64,000 bases of DNA from Metabacillus sediminilitoris (GCF_009720625.1 NZ_CP046266.1:1063501-1127500); one strand, 5' to 3'; numbered from the stretch's first letter, positions 7,609 to 16,564 are shown. Notes: a model not told the origin generated them from the letters alone. Numbers and translations are program-made.

Positions 7609-8997
7609 ATGCAAAAGTGGATTGGTAAAAGACCTACAATGGGTCAAAAAGCACTGGTTTCAAAGTATGATAAATTATTAATGCAAGCACAAAATACAAT
7701 CTTAAATCCGACTGAAAAAATTCTAAAAGTTATAGAGGCAGAATGTGATAAAAAAAGTGGTCGTGAACTAGATGGAGTTTTTATTTTAACGACGGAATCT
7801 GTTTTATTTATTTCTAAACGTGAACACATGGTTTATAAATATTCACAAATTAGTGATATTGATGTTCGTACCGACGGAAAAGACAAAAATGAGTGGCAGA
7901 TAACACTTCAGATTGGTCGGTCAAGACGAACATTTGATGATATTAAGAAAAATGATGATAGCCAAGAATTTATTGAAATTTTAGAACATATGATTACAAA
8001 TCAATCTCAAAAGATTATTACAACTGTTACTCATGATTTTGATTATTTCCTACATGCTGAAACGTTAGAAAATTTACGAAATCGTGAAATTAAAATTACA
8101 TCATTTCTTATGAAGCGAGATGATATGGGGCATACAAAAAATGGCGAGAGATTATTGCGTGAAAAGCATAAAGATGCTGAACTAATTGTTGAAGGTTTCT
8201 ATCAAGATAAACAGAAAAAGGGTAACTTTATTGTAGTTGATAATAATGTACTACTATATGAATATGATAATAAGGAACGAAAGGCTAAACAAATTAACAA
8301 ATGGTCTTATAACTTCTTTACTAATGCAGTTATTGACCACTTTGCAATTAAAACAGTAATTAGTAATGATGAAGGCAAACTAGTACTAAATAGTTCAGGT
8401 AAAGATTTTGCTAATATACTGTCAAAAGTTAATATCCCTTTTAAATTTAAAAAAAGAAAATTGCATCAAAAAATACTTGGCTTCCGAAGTGGAAAGTGGT
8501 GGAAAAAGACTATTGCTTCGCTTGTTTATTTATTCACTTTGCTAATGATTATTGCAATAGTTTTTGGAGAAGAACCTACGGAAACTGACTCTATTAAATC
8601 AACTACTGAGGTATCTGATTCTGAATCAGAGAAGGCTGAAGAAGAGGCTCGTTTAGCAGAGGAACAGCGTAAACAAGAAGAAGAGGCTCGTTTAGCAGAG
8701 GAACAGCGTAAACAAGAAGAAGAGGCTAGATTAGCAGAGGAACAGCGTAAACAAGAAGAAGAGGCTCGTTTAGCAGAGGAACAGCGTAAACAAGAAGAAG
8801 AGGCTCGTTTAGCAGAGGAACAGCGTAAACAAGAAGAAGAAGCTAGATTAGCAGAGGAACAGGAACAACAGACTAATGTATTTTATAAAAACTGTTCTCA
8901 AGCAAAGGCGGCAGGTGCTGCACCAATTCATAAAGGCGAGCCAGGATACGCCAAACACCTTGACAGAGATGGAGATGGAGTTGGCTGTGATAGTTAA
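7609..8997 (+). CDS. bPH-like / TM / coiled-coil / Excalibur domain protein
   Basis: 462 residues from ATG 7609 (GGGGG seven bases upstream; an earlier ATG at 7585 lacks a site). Residues 40-115 resemble a bacterial PH domain (GVFILTTESVLFISKREHMV, then YKYSQISDIDV). A second, similar region follows at about 190-285. One transmembrane helix lies at about 300-322. Residues 345-420 are a highly charged coiled coil built of 13-residue repeats (EARLAEEQRKQEE). The last 38 residues are an Excalibur domain (YKNCSQAKAAGAAPIHKGEP, then DRDGDGVGCDS) with the DxDxDG calcium loop and paired cysteines. Expected topology puts the PH part inside and the calcium-binding tip outside. The function is unknown, perhaps surface or calcium sensing. 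The domain calls are good, the PH call less so. Confidence 0.75.
   Translation: MQKWIGKRPTMGQKALVSKYDKLLMQAQNTILNPTEKILKVIEAECDKKSGRELDGVFILTTESVLFISKREHMVYKYSQISDIDVRTDGKDKNEWQITLQIGRSRRTFDDIKKNDDSQEFIEILEHMITNQSQKIITTVTHDFDYFLHAETLENLRNREIKITSFLMKRDDMGHTKNGERLLREKHKDAELIVEGFYQDKQKKGNFIVVDNNVLLYEYDNKERKAKQINKWSYNFFTNAVIDHFAIKTVISNDEGKLVLNSSGKDFANILSKVNIPFKFKKRKLHQKILGFRSGKWWKKTIASLVYLFTLLMIIAIVFGEEPTETDSIKSTTEVSDSESEKAEEEARLAEEQRKQEEEARLAEEQRKQEEEARLAEEQRKQEEEARLAEEQRKQEEEARLAEEQRKQEEEARLAEEQEQQTNVFYKNCSQAKAAGAAPIHKGEPGYAKHLDRDGDGVGCDS
8644..8877 (+). repeat. 39-bp in-frame tandem repeat
   Basis: Six units begin at 8644, 8683, 8722, 8761, 8800 and 8839, each 39 bases, encoding the 13-residue unit EARLAEEQRKQEE. 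The last is partial. The near-identity at DNA level, with only CGT/AGA alternation, suggests recent expansion and likely length variation between strains. Confidence 0.9.
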
Positions 8998-9588
8998 AAT
9001 TGGAGGGATAGGAGTTTAGGCTTTAGTTGTAAAATTCAAGTAAATGATATTGACTAACAATTCAATGAAACAGTCAGCACATAATTTAGTTAAAGGATTA
9101 TCTTGTTAATGTTTATAAAAGTGTTAGTGAGTATAATAGAAAATTGGTCAAATAGAAAAAGGAATAAAAGAAGGAATAGGAATAGTTTATTAATCTATTT
9201 AGTACGATGGGGGTATATTTCCACATTTTAAACCCACTCAATTAAGCTTAAGGTGTATAGTAGGTTAAATCACACATAATGGATTTTAACCGTAGTCAAT
9301 ACGAACCTATTACAAGTAAAGAAAGAAATGTATAGCAATATGATAAAGGGAGCGCTAGTTAGCGCTCTTTTTAGTGGAATTATATAAATATAAACGAATT
9401 AAAGATGAAAAGAATAAAGATTTTTAAATTATATAAAAGTATTAGAAAGTCAATAAGGATACTTTTGATTCATAGTTGTATAGTTCATATTTATCTATTA
9501 TTTCAATTCTATACAAGATTCGACATTATTTCTTTGGTTTATTAAGTACAATAGACATACTTAACAAAGACTGGAGAAGGTGGAAAGA
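8998..9588. other. Intergenic region
   Basis: About 590 bases of AT-rich sequence with no supported gene. It contains a terminator hairpin at 9350-9372. The part after it probably holds the promoter of the gene at 9589. Confidence 0.4.
9350..9373 (+). terminator. Intrinsic terminator
   Basis: GAGCGCTA-GT-TAGCGCTC is a perfect 8-base stem followed by TTTTT. It lies 350 bases after the Excalibur gene. Confidence 0.8.
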
Positions 9589-10848
9589 TTGAAAAGAAAT
9601 TTTATCGTCTTGGCGACTTCAATTTTATTAATTTTTATATGCCAAGAAGTGAAAGCGCATCCGGGAAATACTGATAGTTTTGGAAAACATACTTGTCGCA
9701 CCAATTGCGAAAAATGGGGATTAGAGTATGGTGAGTATCATGGGCATGGTGGAGCGGATAGTTCATCATCTTCTGGTTCAAGTGGTACTTCCTCTGACTC
9801 TAATTATTCAAATGATGTTCCAGTTATGACTGAAGAAGAACTAGAAGTTCATTACGAAGAATTACAAAATGAAGGTTATGATATTGGATATCAAAATGGG
9901 TATAACGGTGAAGTATTTGTAGATTTTCATGAAGAGAAATATGCTGAATTATCAAACGCTGACTATAGTTGGTATGAAGCAGGCTATGAAGCTGGATATA
10001 CGGAAGGTGAAGCAAAAAAAGCTGCTGAGATTCAAAAACAACAAGAAGAGGATTATCAAGCAGGAGAGAAAATAGGATTCCAGCAAGGAAAAATAGATTT
10101 TGAAAACAAAGTAGTTCAGCAAAATCCACAAACTAACTCCTCCCAAACTGAATATTGGAATAAAGGCTTTGCAGCTGGATACAAAAAAGTTATTCAAGTG
10201 ATGCAGCAAACTGAAAAAGCAAAAGAAGAAGGGCATCAACAAGGTTTAACACATGAAGACATCAATATCCCTTCTAAATATGCTAGTGAAGACGAAACAA
10301 AACAAGCATTTGAAGAAGGCTTTAAAAAAGGTGAGGACGAAAGGATTAAACATTTACAAGAAACATATGAAAAGGAAGGCTATGAAGCAGGGTATAATCA
10401 ACAGACTTTTACTATTCCTAAAGACGTTCCCGAATTATACAAGATATCCTTTAAGCAAGGATTTGAAAATGGATATAATGCAAAAGAAGATGAAGCATAT
10501 CAACGAGGTTACGACTTGGCGTTTACAACGACAAAGTATAAAGCTGATGACCAGTATAAAGAATATTCCAATCTTCAAAAGCAACATAAAAATGGATTTG
10601 ATTCAAATGAAGAAGATGAAGAGTTGCGTGAAGAAGCGTTTGAAGCTGGTAAGAGTGCTGAAGAACTATCGATACCAGTTAAATTTAAGAATAACAATAA
10701 TGCAGTAAATTTATACAATAAATATTATAAAAAAGGAAAAGAAGAGCGAGAAGAGCGGAATAAACAAATTCTAATTGGTGGTTTAGTATTAGTCCCAACT
10801 GGAATTGTTGGGGGGTTTTATCTACATAGAAGAAAATCGAAACAATAA
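9589..10848 (+). CDS. Secreted protein with HPGxTD/His-Cys domain and GY-G repeats
   Basis: 419 residues using TTG 9589, which is 8 bases after GGAGAAGG; a GTG at 9580 touches that site and is less likely. A signal peptide of about 23 residues is followed by HPGNTDSFGKHTCRTNC and then EKWGLEYGEYHGHGG. This His/Cys motif is common in small Bacillus secreted proteins and probably binds metal. A Ser-rich linker leads to a long helical part with recurrent GYxxGYxxG or GxxxG units: YDIGYQNGYN, YEAGYEAGYTEG, KGFAAGYKK, YEAGYNQQ, GFENGYNA, YQRGYDLAF. The C-terminus is a hydrophobic helix (GGLVLVPTGIVGGFYL) followed by RRKSK, a membrane anchor. Function unknown; a cell-surface or spore protein is plausible. 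Confidence 0.75.
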   Translation: MKRNFIVLATSILLIFICQEVKAHPGNTDSFGKHTCRTNCEKWGLEYGEYHGHGGADSSSSSGSSGTSSDSNYSNDVPVMTEEELEVHYEELQNEGYDIGYQNGYNGEVFVDFHEEKYAELSNADYSWYEAGYEAGYTEGEAKKAAEIQKQQEEDYQAGEKIGFQQGKIDFENKVVQQNPQTNSSQTEYWNKGFAAGYKKVIQVMQQTEKAKEEGHQQGLTHEDINIPSKYASEDETKQAFEEGFKKGEDERIKHLQETYEKEGYEAGYNQQTFTIPKDVPELYKISFKQGFENGYNAKEDEAYQRGYDLAFTTTKYKADDQYKEYSNLQKQHKNGFDSNEEDEELREEAFEAGKSAEELSIPVKFKNNNNAVNLYNKYYKKGKEEREERNKQILIGGLVLVPTGIVGGFYLHRRKSKQ

Positions 10849-10886
10849 GAAATGTAATTCTGTCTAATTTACAAATAATAATATTT

Positions 10887-10919
10887 AAAGAGGATTCTTA
10901 ACTTAAAATCCTCTTTATA
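10887..10919. terminator. Hairpin terminator
   Basis: AAAGAGGATT pairs with AATCCTCTTT around an 11-base loop. The following T run is weak on the plus strand. It probably ends the gene at 9589. Confidence 0.6.
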
Positions 10920-10946
10920 ATTGACTTTCTAGACTCTCGAATTTAA

Positions 10947-10964
10947 GGAGTGACTTTTCACTCC
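10947..10964. other. Short perfect hairpin
   Basis: GGAGTGA pairs with TCACTCC around a 4-base loop, with no T run. It lies in the gap between the terminator and the tRNA. Purpose unknown. Confidence 0.4.
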
Positions 10965-11123
10965 AATGTAATCTTCAAAAGACCGATATATTTGATGTAG
11001 AGGGTGAGTTTATAGTTGACGGAGTATGATGACCACTTTACAATAAATTATATAACCAATAGAAGGTTAGTGGTCAGTATCTACAAAGTAATGTAAAATT
11101 CTTAAAAAACCTACATTTGAAAC

Positions 11124-11195
11124 GACTTGTTAGCTCAGTGGGAGAGCACTTCCTTGACAGGGAAGGGGTCGGGGGTTCAAGTCCCTCACAGGTCA
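11124..11195 (+). tRNA. tRNA-Val (anticodon GAC)
   Basis: 72 bases without encoded CCA. The acceptor GACTTGT pairs with ACAGGTC. The D arm is GCTC..GAGC. The anticodon stem CTTCC/GGAAG closes the loop TTGACAG with anticodon GAC. The T arm GGGGG-TTCAAGT-CCCTC is intact and the discriminator base is A. All four arms fold. Partial copies of its 3' end lie at 26840 and 29931, so it has served as an integration target. A hairpin and long T run follow at about 11207-11245. Confidence 0.9.
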
Positions 11196-11197
11196 TC
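11150..11197 (+). other. attL-like site: 3' half of tRNA-Val
   Basis: The stretch from TCCTTGACAGGG to AGGTCATC is repeated at 26840-26885 with one base less, and its last part again at about 29931-29961. Tyrosine-recombinase elements commonly integrate in the 3' half of tRNA genes and duplicate exactly this part. Confidence 0.75.
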
Positions 11198-11206
11198 TGA
11201 GATAAA

Positions 11207-11246
11207 AGCTTCAATTCCTTGGTATATAAGGGATTGGGGCTTTTTT
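11207..11246 (+). terminator. Terminator after tRNA-Val
   Basis: AAAGCTTCAATTCCTT pairs imperfectly with AAGGGATTGGGGCTTT and is followed by TTTTTTG. A related but diverged version follows the third tRNA fragment at about 29965-30002. Confidence 0.6.
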
Positions 11247-11284
11247 TGTTTTTTATATCGGCACAAAAGTCGTCAATCGCATAA

Positions 11285-11308
11285 CCTTTGGTGCCGATTT
11301 GGTGCCGT
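11285..11308 (+). repeat. Arm-type direct repeats, left end
   Basis: TTTGGTGCCGATTTGGTGCC contains two copies of TTTGGTGCC 11 bases apart, just inside the left tRNA-derived site. Matching GGTGCC repeats occur just inside the right site (26688-26722). Such paired direct repeats are typical binding sites for the N-terminal domain of tyrosine integrases. Confidence 0.5.
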
Positions 11309-11359
11309 AACCTTACTTCTGTGGTTATTTCGCAAGCAAGGCATCAATTTGATTAGCTG

Positions 11360-12041
11360 CTACCCTAGGTTCTCTAGTCTCCGAACCGAATGGCGCACAA
11401 TAGATACTTGTCTTTGTTTATCAAAATAATCTTCGCCTAAGTCAACATACATTTCTTTTCTGGTTAGAAGGTAATATGCGATTCGCAACATCGCGTGGGC
11501 GACTACAATTGCTGCCTTTTTCTTTCCTTTTCGTCCAGCTGTACGTCTATACAGTGCACCGAGATAGTTTTTTGACCCTCTAACTGATTGAGCTGCTTCT
11601 GTTAATGCGGATCTTAAATACTTTTTTCCCTTCTTATATCTGCTAGATTTTCTTTTACCTGCGCTCTCATTGTGTCCAGGAAAATAAGGCTGCCCATGAA
11701 CATAGATGTGCGGCAGTCGGGAATCGGTTTCCAATGTCCGTACCAATTTCAGCTAAGATTTGCTCAGTCATTCTAGTTGCGATACCAGGAATGGAATCGA
11801 GTCGTTCTATATCTTCCTGATAAGAGCTTACTCTTTGAGCTATCTCTTGATCCAACATTTCAATTTGCTCACTTAGAAAATCAATATGAGTTAAAATGGT
11901 TTTCAAATCAAACGTTGGTGTGGGTTTACATAGCCCCGAAGTGCTAATTCAAGTTCTTCCTTTTTTCGTTTCATTGTACGACGAGCGAAGTTTGCTAGTT
12001 TTTCAGGATCGTCTTCACCATTTTTCAATGATAACATCCAT
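11360..12041 (-). pseudogene. IS110-family transposase, internally deleted and frameshifted
   Basis: On the minus strand the C-terminal IS116/IS110/IS902 domain is clear: RLDSIPGIATRMTEQILAEI, then GTDIGNRFPTAAHLCSW, then NESAGKRKSSRYKKGKKYLR, ending RHSVRRLENLG at TAG 11360-11362. The middle LANFARRTMKRKKEELELAL is in another frame. The start MDVIIEK, the usual IS110 N-terminus, is kept at 12041 after GGAAG but jumps directly to the middle. So the DEDD-type catalytic N-terminal half is deleted, and at least two frameshifts (near 11740 and 11905) break the rest. It cannot be active. Confidence 0.8.
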
Positions 12042-12300
12042 TGAAATCTTCCTTTCTGGGCTTGAAAATTGGAGGCTGGTGCAACAATCAGAATTAGGAT
12101 TAATCTACCATGAGTGCTTCCCGCAAGGGAGCGACAGTTTATGATGCACCGTGGTCGTTGGAGTCAGACTAACGGAAGGGCTCTAAGGCACCATAGTTTA
12201 TCGACCTTCCTCTTCCAGCCTTAGGAACAGTATCGACGGATTCAATATATTTTCATTCTTTGTGGTGAAGCGCCGATTTTTCGCTTCATGGATGGCTAAC
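12042..12300 (-). other. Possible IS110 left-end noncoding region
   Basis: About 250 bases upstream of the retained transposase start lack coding potential but contain short stems (for example CTCCCTTGCGGGAAG on the minus strand). In IS110 elements the noncoding end next to the transposase start can encode a bridge RNA. That this stretch is such an end is inference from position only. Confidence 0.3.
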
Positions 12301-12471
12301 TGGGAAGTTTAGTTTAAGAGAGGTTTTTAACTTATATTCATCAATCGGGCCAGATTGTTGAGGAATTATATAAAAAAGATAGGAACTTTTTAGTTAGTGA
12401 AGTTCCTATTCATTACCTTTAGAAAAATATATAGATTTAACACAATCTTAATGACTTAAGTTCAAGTTCTG

Positions 12472-13128
12472 TTATTCTATACTTGAAAAATTAGCTAGAT
12501 CATCTCTGCTGCCAATCACCACTAATAGATCACCTTCGTGAATCGTCTGTTCTGGAGAAGGAGATATGATGATATCTCCTTCACTAACGATGGCAATGAC
12601 ACTGATATTATATTTGGCACGAATGTCAAGTTCCCGCAGATTTTTCCCAGCCATTTTTGAAGGGATCATGATTTCTTCAATATTGTATTCTTTTGAAAGT
12701 TCAATGTAGTTTAGCATATTAGGTGATAAGAGTTGATTAGCAACTCGTTCCCCCATATCCCTTTCAGGATAGATAATCCAATCGGCACCTATACGGTCTA
12801 AAACCTTTCCATGACGCTTGCCTAAAGCTTTAGCAATAACTTTTTTAACGCCTAGATCCTTAAGAAGCATAACGGTTAAGATGCTTGCTTGCATATCGTT
12901 CCCAATTGCTACAATTACACAATCAAAATTGCGAACCCCTAAGGAAGTTAGTGCTTTCTCATCTGTGGAATCTGCTACGGCAGCATGAGTTACATATAAT
13001 TCTACATCTTCTACTCGTTCTTCATTCACATCTATTCCCAAAACTTCTTGTCCTGCTTCATTTAATCTTCTAGCTATACTTGTTCCAAATCTACCAAGTC
13101 CAATAACAGCATATTGTTTTATAGCCAT
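12472..13128 (-). CDS. ktrA: KtrA/TrkA-type potassium uptake regulator (RCK protein)
   Basis: 218 residues from ATG 13128 with AGGAGTG 9 bases upstream; an ATG at 13164 would overlap the preceding gene. The N-terminal RCK-N Rossmann fold has YAVIGLGRFGTSIARRLNEA and the acidic VLGIDVNEERVE, for NAD(H)/ATP-type nucleotide binding. The C-terminal RCK-C (TrkA-C) domain starts about residue 135 (MIPSKMAGKNLRELDIRAKY, ending LLVVIGSRDDLANF). KtrA/C rings sit under the membrane, gate KtrB/D with ATP/ADP, and in Firmicutes the RCK-C domain binds c-di-AMP. It follows the ktrB-like gene by 28 bases, so the two form one operon. The exact A or C paralogue cannot be told. Confidence 0.85.
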   Translation of the reverse strand: MAIKQYAVIGLGRFGTSIARRLNEAGQEVLGIDVNEERVEDVELYVTHAAVADSTDEKALTSLGVRNFDCVIVAIGNDMQASILTVMLLKDLGVKKVIAKALGKRHGKVLDRIGADWIIYPERDMGERVANQLLSPNMLNYIELSKEYNIEEIMIPSKMAGKNLRELDIRAKYNISVIAIVSEGDIIISPSPEQTIHEGDLLVVIGSRDDLANFSSIE

Positions 13129-13156
13129 TCTAAATTCACTCCTGAATGTTAATAAA

Positions 13157-14494
13157 TTATCCAATCATAATCTTTCCCTTTGGATGATGAAAAGCTTCGG
13201 ATGTACGTCTCTTAGTAATAGCAAAACCAAGGGTTAAAGGTCCTAATCTCCCTGCAAACATTGTTAAAATAATAATTATGCGACCAATAGGAGAAAGCTC
13301 TGGAGTTAATCCCATGGATAGACCAACCGTACCAAAAGCAGAGGCAGCTTCAAATAAATACATAATAAAATGTTGCCCCTTATCTGTAATACTTAATAAA
13401 AGGGTTACAATAATAACAATGATTAACCCACTTATGGCTACTGTAAATGCTTTTAAAATTGTTTCAATTACAATGCGTCGTTTAAATAAAACTACATCTT
13501 CTTTTCCTTTAATTTGGGACCAGAAAGTTGCCATTAATACAGCAAAAGTAGTAATTTTTATACCTCCAGCAGTAGATCCTGGACCGGCTCCAATAAACAT
13601 TAGAAGTATTGTCAGGAATAAAGTAGAGTGTGTTAAATCTGCAATTGGTAAAGTATTTGAACCAGCAGTTCGTGGAGTAACCCCATGGAACAACGCGCCT
13701 AGAAATTTACCAAAGAATGATAAAGGACCTAAGGTATTATCATTTCCATATTCAAATAGGAAGATTAGTATTGTTGAACCCACTGTTAGAATTAGTGTTG
13801 TAAACAATACCACTTTCGTATGTATAGAAAGCCGTCGTGTTTCACGGTATTCATAAATTTCGTTCATTACGATAAAGCCTAAACCGCCTAGAGTAATCAT
13901 AGTACAAACAGTTAATACGACAATCGGATCATCGACATAAGGAGTTAAACTTCGATACTCACCCATTAAATCAAAGCCAGCATTATTAAAATTTGAAATG
14001 GCATGAAAAAAGCCATAATAGATTGCTTTTCCGATAGGCATATCGATAGAAAAGCGAATCGATAACAATATTCCACCGATACTTTCAATCAATGCTGTAA
14101 AAATCAATATTCGTTTTACCAACTTTACAATTCCTGCAAGGTGGATATTATTAAATGCTTCCTTTAATAATAATCTTTCTTTTAATGAGATTTTTTTTCC
14201 TAGTAAAAGAAATAAAAAAGTTGCAAAGGTCATAAACCCTAGTCCACCTACTTGAATAAGTGTTAATATGACCAACTCTCCAAATATTGAAAAGGTATCA
14301 CCCGTATCAACCACAACAAGACCTGTTACACAAGTTGCAGATGTAGCTGTAAATAAAGCATCAAGAAACAAGAGACCTATTCCATCTTCTGTAGCAATTG
14401 GAAGAGTTAAAAGAATTGCTCCAATCATGATAATGGTCGCGAAGCCTAAAACAAGAATCTTTGGAGGATCTAAATATTCTTTTATTTTTATCAT
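13157..14494 (-). CDS. ktrB: KtrB/TrkH-type potassium transporter subunit
   Basis: A 445-residue integral membrane protein of the Trk/Ktr/HKT superfamily, with four M1-P-M2 repeats. Selectivity-loop glycines are visible in TSATCVTGLVV, SNFNNAGFDLMG, GVTPRTAGSNTLPI and ASAFGTVGLSMGLTPE. It ends close to the regulator gene, giving a ktrB-ktrA order. It imports K+, probably driven by Na+ or the membrane potential. Length and repeats are typical. On the minus strand, downstream of the antiporter gene (44-base gap), so all three genes may be co-transcribed. Confidence 0.9.
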   Translation of the reverse strand: MIKIKEYLDPPKILVLGFATIIMIGAILLTLPIATEDGIGLLFLDALFTATSATCVTGLVVVDTGDTFSIFGELVILTLIQVGGLGFMTFATFLFLLLGKKISLKERLLLKEAFNNIHLAGIVKLVKRILIFTALIESIGGILLSIRFSIDMPIGKAIYYGFFHAISNFNNAGFDLMGEYRSLTPYVDDPIVVLTVCTMITLGGLGFIVMNEIYEYRETRRLSIHTKVVLFTTLILTVGSTILIFLFEYGNDNTLGPLSFFGKFLGALFHGVTPRTAGSNTLPIADLTHSTLFLTILLMFIGAGPGSTAGGIKITTFAVLMATFWSQIKGKEDVVLFKRRIVIETILKAFTVAISGLIIVIIVTLLLSITDKGQHFIMYLFEAASAFGTVGLSMGLTPELSPIGRIIIILTMFAGRLGPLTLGFAITKRRTSEAFHHPKGKIMIG

Positions 14495-14537
14495 TTTTTT
14501 ACCTACCTAACTAGAATTATTCACTAATTAACCCTTT

Positions 14538-15794
14538 TTAATTTCTCAAAGCCTTAATAGGTGGTTTTAAAATAAGTCCTAACTTTTTGGCTACATAGCC
14601 AGTTGAACTTGCTTGTAAAAGAATAGTAACTAATATTGCTATGAAAGTAACCGATGAAATTTCATTTGCATAGTCAACTCCTGAAGCAACAATCATTCCC
14701 GAAAGAGCTGCTGGAATAACACCTGTTTCACGAACCCAGAACATAAAGAAAATTTCATTCCAACTCCATTTTGCTTTACGGTCAGGCAAAGTACACAATA
14801 AGACAGTAAGAGGTCTAGCCACAAACATAAAAATTAATACGATAAGTATACCTTGCAACCAAAATTGACTTAGAATATTAAAATTAACTTGTGTACCAAG
14901 TAACATGAAAATAAGAGTTCTTAAAAGCAAAGTCAAAGTCTCTGAAAAGTGAAATACAGTTAAATTGTTCTCCTGAGATATTTGAAAACGGAATAATTGA
15001 GGGTTTCCTAAAATAAGTCCTGCTGTAAAAGTCGCCATGAAACCACTTGCCTCGATTACTCCTGCAAACAAATAAGAGCTGATTGCTATAACAATGCTTA
15101 ATATCGTACCATATTTTTTAAATAGTCCCCATTTATGTTCAGCGGTTAAAAAACAGCCAATGAAGCCAAAAAATAATCCTACTAAAATCCCACCACCTGC
15201 TTCACGGACAAAACTCCATAGACTTGAGGAAAAGGATAAGTTCGTTTGACCAAGAATGACCCCTAATATAGTAAAAGTTAAAATTGACGCAGTTGCATCA
15301 TTAAATGCTGATTCACTTTCTACAGTCTGTCTGACCTTTTCCCTAATTGCTACTTGTTTAAAAACAGGAATCAAAGTAGCTGGATCTGTCGATGAAATGA
15401 CAGATGCTAGTAATAGAGCATATAGTACTGGAAGATCTAATAAATAATATGCACTAATTGCTACAACTATAGCTGTAACTATTACTCCTACTATAGATAA
15501 GAGAGAAATGGTCAACCATACTCTTTTAAGTATAGAAAATTGAATAGCTTTGCCACCTTCAAAAAGGATTAAAATAGACCCAATCACAATAATGAATTGA
15601 TAAGATACTGAATCGATCGGAGCAGTAATTAGGTTTAAGACAGATGGGCCAAGGAAAATACCTACAATCATAAATAGTGCTACATCTGGAATCTTAATAC
15701 GTTCAGCTATTTTTATTGCTAGAAGTCCAAATATAAAAACCATTGTAATCATATATAGTTCATGTTGAACAATATTCATTACATTTGCTTCCAT
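14538..15794 (-). CDS. Cation/proton antiporter (NhaP/CPA family)
   Basis: 418 residues, about 11-12 membrane helices and no C-terminal regulatory domain. ASVISSTDPATLIPVFKQV and VESESAFNDATASI contain the TDPA and ND motifs of CPA1/NhaP-type exchangers; the ND pair marks electroneutral transport. ATG 15794 has AAGGAGGGAG 7-8 bases upstream. Located at the head of the ktrBA strand, it probably exports K+ or Na+ in exchange for protons. That makes the block one of both uptake and release. The ion preference cannot be read from sequence. Confidence 0.85.
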   Translation of the reverse strand: MEANVMNIVQHELYMITMVFIFGLLAIKIAERIKIPDVALFMIVGIFLGPSVLNLITAPIDSVSYQFIIVIGSILILFEGGKAIQFSILKRVWLTISLLSIVGVIVTAIVVAISAYYLLDLPVLYALLLASVISSTDPATLIPVFKQVAIREKVRQTVESESAFNDATASILTFTILGVILGQTNLSFSSSLWSFVREAGGGILVGLFFGFIGCFLTAEHKWGLFKKYGTILSIVIAISSYLFAGVIEASGFMATFTAGLILGNPQLFRFQISQENNLTVFHFSETLTLLLRTLIFMLLGTQVNFNILSQFWLQGILIVLIFMFVARPLTVLLCTLPDRKAKWSWNEIFFMFWVRETGVIPAALSGMIVASGVDYANEISSVTFIAILVTILLQASSTGYVAKKLGLILKPPIKALRN

Positions 15795-16193
15795 TATTAT
15801 CTCCCTCCTTCATTTTCCTCAAATCTTCAATACCCCTAGATTGCACATATAAAGCATAATTAATTAATCATTTACAAAAAAAGAATATAAAGAAAAAACC
15901 TCTTATAAAATTTTGAATTTTTACAAATTAATAAAAAATTAACATTATTTTTACATGATAATTTTTAAATTGAAAATTCTTTTAAGTGAATAACGAAATT
16001 TATATATCAAATTGAATGCCTTCGAAATACTTCGAAAAATAAAGAAAAATAGAGTATTTCATTTAAAAATATGAGGAAACGGTTTATATTAAGTGTTTTT
16101 AAGTGAATTTGATTGAAAATCAGCTTTTTGTACTCTTTACAAACTAAAATTTCCAGGAGTAATATTACTCTCATAAAATTAAATCATTCTTAT
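15795..16193. other. Divergent promoter region, antiporter versus kdp
   Basis: 400 bases, extremely AT rich, between the minus-strand potassium genes and the riboswitches. I see no gene. Promoters for both directions must lie here, but I cannot place a -35/-10 pair with confidence. Confidence 0.4.
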
Positions 16194-16325
16194 TCGCTGA
16201 GTCTAAAAAGAGCGGGGGAACCAATTCTGTGACACTGTCACTTGGGGTGAATCCTTTTGCAAAGGTAGGGCTACTTCCATGGCCCGAATCCGACAGCTAA
16301 CCTCGTAAGCGTTAGGGAGAGGATG
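16194..16325 (+). ncRNA. c-di-AMP (ydaO-type) riboswitch, copy 1
   Basis: The conserved ydaO/yuaA-type core is present: CGCTGAGTCTAAAAAGAGCG, GGGGAACCAATT, TTGGGGTGAATCC, AGGTAGGG, GGCCCGAATCCGACAGCTAA, CCTCGTAAGCGTTAGGGAG. This class binds c-di-AMP and normally switches off K+ uptake and osmolyte genes by favouring a terminator. Here a terminator follows at 16354. It lies upstream of kdpFABC. Confidence 0.9.
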
Positions 16326-16353
16326 TGAAACTGGTGATCGAAAAAATCAACTC

Positions 16354-16385
16354 GACCACGGGGTAGCCCTCTGTGGTCTTTTTTA
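16354..16385 (+). terminator. Terminator of riboswitch 1
   Basis: GACCACGGGG-TAGC-CCTCTGTGGTC followed by a T run. Its position 30 bases after the aptamer fits the expression platform of an OFF switch. Confidence 0.85.
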
Positions 16386-16419
16386 ATCTTTAGTAATTTA
16401 ATACGTTAATATCTTAAAT

Positions 16420-16548
16420 CGCTGAATCTATAAGAGCGGGGGAACCAATTCTGTGACACTGTCACTTGGGGTGAATCCTTTTGCAAAGGTAGGGCTACTT
16501 CTATGGCCCGAATCCGACAGCTAACCTCGTAAGCGTTAAGGAAGAGGG
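16420..16548 (+). ncRNA. c-di-AMP (ydaO-type) riboswitch, copy 2
   Basis: A second full copy of the same aptamer, almost identical to copy 1 over about 110 bases, differing mainly at CCATGG/CTATGG and in the last helix. It is followed by its own, unrelated terminator at 16565. Together they make a tandem double switch before kdp. Confidence 0.9.
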
Positions 16549-16564
16549 TATTACATTTGGTTTT

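Noticed and set aside
8644..8877. Regular 39-base repeats that could suggest a CRISPR array
   Set aside because: Direct tandem units without spacers, in frame within a coding sequence encoding a coiled coil. No cas genes anywhere.
10253..10708. 151-codon plus-strand ORF
   Set aside because: Lies in another frame inside the GY-G repeat protein gene; Lys-rich composition follows from the real gene's codons and there is no ribosome binding site.
11127..11429. 100-codon ORF over the tRNA
   Set aside because: It reads through tRNA-Val and its terminator; not a protein gene.
13278..13856. 192-codon ORF opposite ktrB
   Set aside because: Shadow frame of a clear transporter gene on the other strand.
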